Positions 60,175 through 64,000 of a stretch of DNA of 64,000 nt are shown one piece after another. Within the stretch, counting starts at the first letter, position 1, and each line of letters opens with the position of its first letter. Source of the DNA: Candidatus Gemmiger faecigallinarum (lineage in GTDB: Bacteria; Bacillota; Clostridia; Oscillospirales; Ruminococcaceae). Position numbers and translations under genes: made by a program. Where the stretch lies: positions 1 through 64,000 of the forward strand of contig DWVD01000079.1 of the NCBI GenBank assembly GCA_019120395.1, written 5' to 3'. A model generated the notes under the pieces. The model searched no databases. It worked only from the letters and a program-made list of their open reading frames with translations, and had not been told where the DNA came from.

Positions 60175-60714
60175 TCAGCCCTTGAAGTAGCGGTCCAGCA
60201 GGCCCTGCATGCCGCGGCCGTGACGGGCTTCGTCCTTGGCCATCTCGTGGACGGTGTCGTGGATGGCATCCAGATTCAGCTCCTTGGCCTTCTTGGCCAG
60301 GTCCATCTTGCCGGAGCAGGCGCCGCACTCGGCGTCCACGCGCATGCGCAGGTTCTTCTCGGTGCTGTCGGTCAGGACCTCGCCCAGCAGCTCGGCAAAC
60401 TTGGCGGCGTGCTCGGCCTCCTCAAAAGCGTAGCGCTTCCAGGCCTCGGCGATCTCGGGGTAGCCCTCGCGGTCGGCGACGCGGCTCATTGCTAGGTACA
60501 TGCCGACCTCGCTGCACTCGCCGTTGAAGTTCTCGCGCAGGCCGTCGATGATCTCCTGCGGGGCATCCTTGGCGATGCCGACCACATGCTCGGTGACGTA
60601 GGAGTTGTCCTTCTTCTCAATGAACTTGGAAGCGGGCGCCTTGCAGACAGGGCAGAACTCGGGGATGGAACCTTCGGCGATGTAGCCGCAGATGGTGCAA
60701 ACATACTTGGTCAT
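60175..60714 (-). CDS. Reverse rubrerythrin (rubredoxin domain first)
   Basis: 179 aa from ATG 60714, behind CAGGAGGTTAACG. N-terminal rubredoxin-like site CTICG ... CPVCKAP, followed by a ferritin-like diiron four-helix bundle with [29 protein letters not shown] and [12 protein letters not shown] supplying the Glu/His ligands. It reduces hydrogen peroxide in the cytosol of anaerobes. Codon use is strongly biased, which suggests high expression. A near-consensus promoter precedes it and a terminator follows. Confidence 0.94.
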   Translation of the reverse strand: MTKYVCTICGYIAEGSIPEFCPVCKAPASKFIEKKDNSYVTEHVVGIAKDAPQEIIDGLRENFNGECSEVGMYLAMSRVADREGYPEIAEAWKRYAFEEAEHAAKFAELLGEVLTDSTEKNLRMRVDAECGACSGKMDLAKKAKELNLDAIHDTVHEMAKDEARHGRGMQGLLDRYFKG

Positions 60715-60814
60715 ACTCGTTAACCTCCTGATATGGTTTGTAATTGGAACGCTGCAGCCCCGGTGCAGCAGCACCATGGGCCGCGGCCCGGCATACAGCA
60801 ATTGCCTTGTGTTT

Positions 60815-60843
60815 AGTATAGCCCCTTTGCGCCGGAAAGTCAA
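60815..60843 (-). promoter_or_regulatory. Promoter of the rubrerythrin gene
   Basis: TTGACT, 17-nt spacer, TATACT on the minus strand, about 100 nt before the start. No obvious PerR box is seen. Confidence 0.8.
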
Positions 60844-60868
60844 TGGAATTTTATATTTTTTTAAGATT

Positions 60869-61402
60869 TTATCTTAATTTTTGATAGGGCGTCCCTTTTC
60901 CGCTTTTTGGTGAAATACGGGAGAAATATGGCAAAAGAGCCCTTAAAATCCACCAGGTGATCCCGCCCACAATAAGACCGGCTATCATCAAAATCGGGGC
61001 ATACCCAAGCGCCGCCCCGCTGGAGAGCAAAACCGCCGCCCCCGCCAGCTGGCCAAGGTTGTGCGCAAGCGCGCCGCAGGCGGAAAACAGGTATCCGCTG
61101 ATCTCCCCCGGCCACAAAAGCAGCAGACACATGACAAAGAACGACAGCGTCCCCCCAAGGAAAGAAAGCGCCCCCGCGGTGAACCCGCGGGTCAAAAAGC
61201 CGAACAGCGCTTTCAGCACTACCAGCGTATAAGCCTGACCGCGCCCGAGAAAAAGCAGCGCGTACATTACAACGATATTGGCCAGCCCCAGCTTCATGGC
61301 CGGCATCAGGCCAAGCATCGGCGCAATGGCCGACTCGGCCAACGAGAGCACCAGCGCCAGGGCAAACAAAACCCCCAGGCGCGCCACTTTCCTGCTGTCC
61401 AT
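60869..61402 (-). CDS. Gx transporter / heptaprenyl diphosphate synthase component I-like membrane protein
   Basis: 177 aa from ATG 61402; TTG 61411 is better spaced from AAGGAGG and is a fair alternative. Five or six membrane helices: [88 protein letters not shown]. The pattern fits the Gx (PF07456) family, relatives of ECF-transporter S components often misnamed heptaprenyl synthase subunit I. In many clostridia it adjoins a NusG/ApbE-like gene, not seen here. Confidence 0.78.
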   Translation of the reverse strand: MDSRKVARLGVLFALALVLSLAESAIAPMLGLMPAMKLGLANIVVMYALLFLGRGQAYTLVVLKALFGFLTRGFTAGALSFLGGTLSFFVMCLLLLWPGEISGYLFSACGALAHNLGQLAGAAVLLSSGAALGYAPILMIAGLIVGGITWWILRALLPYFSRISPKSGKGTPYQKLR

Positions 61403-61442
61403 CTCCCGCAAAACGGCCTCCTTCCCGGCTTTCTGCCTGAAT

Positions 61443-61470
61443 TGTATAACCGGGGCGGCCCCCTTGTCAA
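61443..61470 (-). promoter_or_regulatory. Promoter of the Gx gene
   Basis: Perfect TTGACA, 16-nt spacer, TATACA on the minus strand, 41 nt before the ATG. Confidence 0.7.
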
Positions 61471-61690
61471 GGACAGCCGAAACCGCGCGCAGGGCGGGGG
61501 TTGGCGCGACGATTTTACAGGTGCCGGGGCTTGAAAAAAGAGGTGGAATAGTGTATCCTATAAATATTCCCTGCCAGCCAGGGAGCGCGGAACGGATCCC
61601 CCGTGCGCCGGGCTTCCGGTGCATGTTTCGGGCCGTATCCCACATACTAAAAACACTGCCTGAAATCATTGACTTTTGGAGGAAATACAA

Positions 61691-62281
61691 ATGAAAAAAC
61701 TGGTCTGCATGCTTTGTGCCGTGTCTCTCTGCGCCGCCATGCTGGCTGGCTGCGGCAGCAGTTCTTCGTCCTCTGCCCCGGTCAGCTCCGACGCTTCCAG
61801 CTCTCAGAGCGCGGCGGATCCCGGCCAGGACGCTTCCAGCAGCAGCGCCGCGGATTCCTCGGAAACTGCGGCCGACACCGCCGACACCGAAAAACTGGCC
61901 GCCATCGTCTCCGCCATCGAGGCCGTGAACGAGGTCCCCAACCCCCGCGTGATCGACGATTTCTCGCTGGAAAATGACATGGGCCTGACGCCGGACAATA
62001 TCGTTGCTTTCCAGGGCGACGTCACCAACAATCAGTCCGACTGCGCCCTGGTGTTCGCCGCCCAGGTCAAGGACGGCGCCGTCGACACCGTGCTTGCCGA
62101 GCTTGAGGCTTACCGCGGCACCATGACCAGCACCCTGTACGCCGACGAGGCCGCCAAGGTCGCCAAGGCGCAGGATGCCCGCATCACGTCCAGCGGCAAC
62201 ATTGTGGTAATGGTCATTTCCGGCGTGGAAGGCCCCGATTATTCCGAGATCGACGCCGCCATTCAGGAGGCTCTTGCCTGA
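61691..62281 (+). CDS. DUF4358 lipoprotein
   Basis: 196 aa from ATG 61691, behind TTGGAGGAAATAC. Lipoprotein signal KKLVCMLCAVSLCAAMLAGC with lipobox LAGC, a Ser/Ala-rich linker at about 22-65, and a DUF4358 domain: VNEVPNPRVIDDFSLENDMGL, VAFQGDVTNNQSDCALVFAAQVKDG, ARITSSGNIVVMVISG. Anchored outside the membrane. In clostridia such lipoproteins often precede MBOAT/DHHW polymer-acetylation genes, as here. Role unknown. Confidence 0.87.
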   Translation: MKKLVCMLCAVSLCAAMLAGCGSSSSSSAPVSSDASSSQSAADPGQDASSSSAADSSETAADTADTEKLAAIVSAIEAVNEVPNPRVIDDFSLENDMGLTPDNIVAFQGDVTNNQSDCALVFAAQVKDGAVDTVLAELEAYRGTMTSTLYADEAAKVAKAQDARITSSGNIVVMVISGVEGPDYSEIDAAIQEALA

Positions 62282-62349
62282 GCGGCCTTATCCCCCGTCT
62301 TTTTATCCATAATCAAAGGAACGCAGCTGCCCGGTGCGGCTGCCTGCCG

Positions 62350-62390
62350 GCAGGCCGCTACCCGCTGTTTTGGGTAACGGCCTGCTGTTT
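62350..62390 (+). terminator. Terminator between the lipoprotein and MBOAT genes
   Basis: GCAGGCCG-TACCC / GGGTA-CGGCCTGC stem followed by TGTTT. Confidence 0.6.
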
Positions 62391-62407
62391 CGTAAGGAGG
62401 TCATGCC

Positions 62408-63817
62408 GTGGACTCCCAGGGTCTGGTATTTAACAGCGTCGCTTTTCTGTTTTGTTTTTTGCCTGCTGCGCTGTTATTGTATTATCTTGTGCCGGGGCGG
62501 GCAAAAAACGCCGTCCTTCTGCTGGAAAGCGTCCTTTTCTACTGTTGGGGCGGCGTACAGTACCTGCCGCTGATCCTGGTACTGATCGCGGTCAATTATC
62601 TGTTCGGTCTTTTGCTGGCGCGCGCCAAAGGGCGGGCGGCCCGCGTGCTGTGCCTGGTCCTTCCCATCGCGCTCAGCCTGGCGGCTCTTGTATTTTTCAA
62701 ATACACCAATTTCCTGATCGAGATCTTCAACCAGATCGCCTCCGCCAACCTGTCGACGCTGTCTTTCTTCAATGTGCTGCCGCTGGGTATCAGCTATTAT
62801 ATCTTCAAGCTGATCAGCTATATTGCCGACGTTTACACCGGCAAAACAGAGCCGGAGCGCAACCCCTTCACCTTCGCCACCTATGTGATCCTGTTCCCGC
62901 AGCTTCTGGTCGGCCCCATTGTAAAATACCGCGACCTGGCCCCTGCCCTGCACACCTATAAGAACCGGTACAGCGCCGCGCAGATCGAGGCCGGCGCCGA
63001 GATGTTCGTGTTTGGCCTTGCCAAAAAGGTGATCCTGGCAGACTCCATCGGCGCCTTGTGGAGCGACCTGCTCTCGCAGGATGTGGGCCTTGCCAACGTT
63101 TCCACGCCGCTGGCCTGGCTTGGCATCCTTGCCTACTCGCTGCAGCTGTATTTTGATTTTGCCGGCTATTCCGAGATGAGCAACGGTCTGAGCAAAATGA
63201 TGGGCTTTGACTGCCCCGCCAACTTCGATCTGCCCTATATCTCCTCCAGCATCACCGAGTTCTGGCGCCGGTGGCACATTTCTCTGTCGTCCTGGTTCCG
63301 GGATTATGTCTACATCCCCCTGGGCGGCAACCGCCGCGGCCTGCCGCGTCAGCTTCTCAATATGCTGGTGGTCTGGGCGCTGACGGGGATCTGGCACGGC
63401 GCCAACTGGAACTTTATTTGCTGGGGCCTTTACTATTTTGTTCTGCTTACCGTCGAGAAGGTCTTTTTGCTGAAATATCTGAAAAAAGGCCGCGTCTGGC
63501 CGCACATTTACACCCTGTTCTTTGTGGTGCTTGGCTGGGGCATCTTTACGGCAAACGTGGAGGGCGCCGCCCTGCCGCTTTTGATGAGCCGGCTGTTCCT
63601 GCCTTCCGGCGGCATCTCGCCGCTGTATTATCTGCGCAATTACGGCGTGCTGCTTATCCTTGGCATCCTGTGCTCCACCGCCCTGCCCGGCCGTTTCTGG
63701 CAATGGGCCAAGCGGCACACCCCGGTGCGCCTGGTCGTTCTTGCCGCTGTTATGGTGCTTTCGGTGGCGTTTGTCGTCGCTTCCACCAACAACTCGCCGC
63801 TGTATGCCAATTTCTAA
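62408..63817 (+). CDS. MBOAT-family O-acyltransferase (AlgI/DltB-like)
   Basis: 469 aa from GTG 62408, 7 nt after AAGGAGG. About ten membrane helices. Family blocks: FNSVAFLFCFLPAALLLYY, NVLPLGISYYIFKLISYIADVYTGK, LFPQLLVGPIVKYRDL, YFDFAGYSEMSNGLSKMMGF, FWRRWHISLSSWFRDYVYIPLGGNR, and the active-site His in ALTGIWHGANWNFI. It transfers acetyl groups across the membrane to a cell-surface polymer. Length normal for AlgI. It pairs with the DHHW protein that starts 15 nt later. Confidence 0.93.
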   Translation: MDSQGLVFNSVAFLFCFLPAALLLYYLVPGRAKNAVLLLESVLFYCWGGVQYLPLILVLIAVNYLFGLLLARAKGRAARVLCLVLPIALSLAALVFFKYTNFLIEIFNQIASANLSTLSFFNVLPLGISYYIFKLISYIADVYTGKTEPERNPFTFATYVILFPQLLVGPIVKYRDLAPALHTYKNRYSAAQIEAGAEMFVFGLAKKVILADSIGALWSDLLSQDVGLANVSTPLAWLGILAYSLQLYFDFAGYSEMSNGLSKMMGFDCPANFDLPYISSSITEFWRRWHISLSSWFRDYVYIPLGGNRRGLPRQLLNMLVVWALTGIWHGANWNFICWGLYYFVLLTVEKVFLLKYLKKGRVWPHIYTLFFVVLGWGIFTANVEGAALPLLMSRLFLPSGGISPLYYLRNYGVLLILGILCSTALPGRFWQWAKRHTPVRLVVLAAVMVLSVAFVVASTNNSPLYANF

Positions 63818-63832
63818 AAGGGGGTCTGCCTG

Positions 63833-64000
63833 ATGAAGTACGTTTACCGCGCCCGGGAACGAAAGGCTTCCCGCGGATACCCTGCCTTGATCCTGTTTTT
63901 TGTGCTGCTGTTCGGCTTTTCTGCAGTAAATCTGTTCTGGCCGAAACGGACGGTCTCGGAGCTGGAAAACCGCCAGCTGGCGCAGATGCCCTCTTTTTCG
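63833..64000 (+). CDS. DHHW-family protein, N-terminal fragment
   Basis: Only 56 codons are in the window; the gene runs off the right edge and is not in the ORF track. ATG 63833 follows AAAGGGGGTC. Basic start KYVYRARERKASRG, one membrane helix (ALILFFVLLFGFSAVNLFW), then VSELENRQLAQMPSFS, the entry motif (S-x-x-ENR-x-L) of DHHW/AlgJ-type SGNH acetyltransfer partners. Expected to complete polymer O-acetylation outside the membrane with the MBOAT protein. Confidence 0.8.
   Translation, partial: MKYVYRARERKASRGYPALILFFVLLFGFSAVNLFWPKRTVSELENRQLAQMPSFS

Noticed and set aside
1-64000. Prophage, IS element, integrase or toxin-antitoxin region
   Set aside because: No transposase, integrase, phage structural or toxin-antitoxin frames were seen; gene order is that of core chromosome throughout.

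Overview
The window reads as a stretch of chromosome from a GC-rich low-complexity-free Firmicutes genome, most likely an anaerobic gut Clostridia of the Oscillospiraceae/Ruminococcaceae type (Faecalibacterium, Gemmiger or Subdoligranulum-like). This is inferred from the mix of genes: fhs, pta without a linked ackA, reverse-type rubrerythrin, an OadA/biotin/carboxyltransferase set, DUF4250, DUF4358 and the sporulation-associated yqfC, yqfD, ylbJ and ytfJ, together with typical sigma-A promoters (TTGACA-17-TATAAT) and frequent GTG/TTG starts. Almost all of it is ordinary core genome. I see no prophage, insertion sequence, CRISPR array or integrase.

Layout. 0-4.4 kb: 5' end of pyrB, a GntR/UTRA regulator, nth, divergent rarA, then 0.85 kb without a gene and an AT-rich promoter region in front of a Fur-family regulator. 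4.6-8 kb: a secreted GHL10 protein, an esterase and pta. 8.1-16.7 kb (minus): guaB, an odd leader with a candidate small RNA, then a lipid kinase-lon-engB-methyltransferase-hslO-acyl-ACP thioesterase run. 17-27 kb: a TetR regulator, then the conserved minus-strand cluster yqfC-yqfD-phoH-ybeY-dgkA-era-yqzL-recO-mutS2 plus an unknown gene, with ylbJ divergent. 28-34 kb: two small/membrane hypotheticals, tRNA-Thr, a degenerate PAS-GGDEF-EAL protein, a glycosyltransferase and fhs. 34-38 kb (minus): a PsiE-like membrane protein and a three-gene soluble biotin-carboxyl-transfer set. 38-42.6 kb (minus): M50 protease-scpA-scpB-DUF2953-ytfJ-rluB. 42.8-50 kb: rpmB, DUF4250, an ATP-grasp protein, then deoB-DUF218-esterase-DUF6056 and tRNA-Arg. 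50-56.4 kb: queA, then a lysine riboswitch in front of asd-dapA-dapB-capA-like-ACT domain. 56.6-60 kb (minus): an ECF sigma factor, a membrane protein and an ABC exporter in a tightly overlapped set. 60-64 kb: rubrerythrin, a Gx membrane protein, a DUF4358 lipoprotein, and an MBOAT acyltransferase followed by the start of a DHHW protein.

How the parts work together. The clearest regulated unit is the diaminopimelate/lysine operon under an L-box riboswitch, ending in a free-standing aspartokinase-type ACT protein. The biotin set (carboxyltransferase, BCCP, OadA-like) could move carboxyl groups in the cytosol without the sodium pump subunit. The era/recO and scpAB clusters join RNA maturation, DNA repair and chromosome condensation with spore-related genes.

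The most unusual signals are: a perfect minus-strand promoter followed by a roughly 80-nt transcript region carrying a copy of the 16S anti-Shine-Dalgarno sequence and ending in a strong hairpin (9.89-10.0 kb); a putative esterase with Asp in place of the nucleophile Ser; a GGDEF-EAL protein that has lost most catalytic residues; and a Fur-family protein missing two of the expected regulatory metal ligands. All functions are from reading the sequence; no database search was possible.
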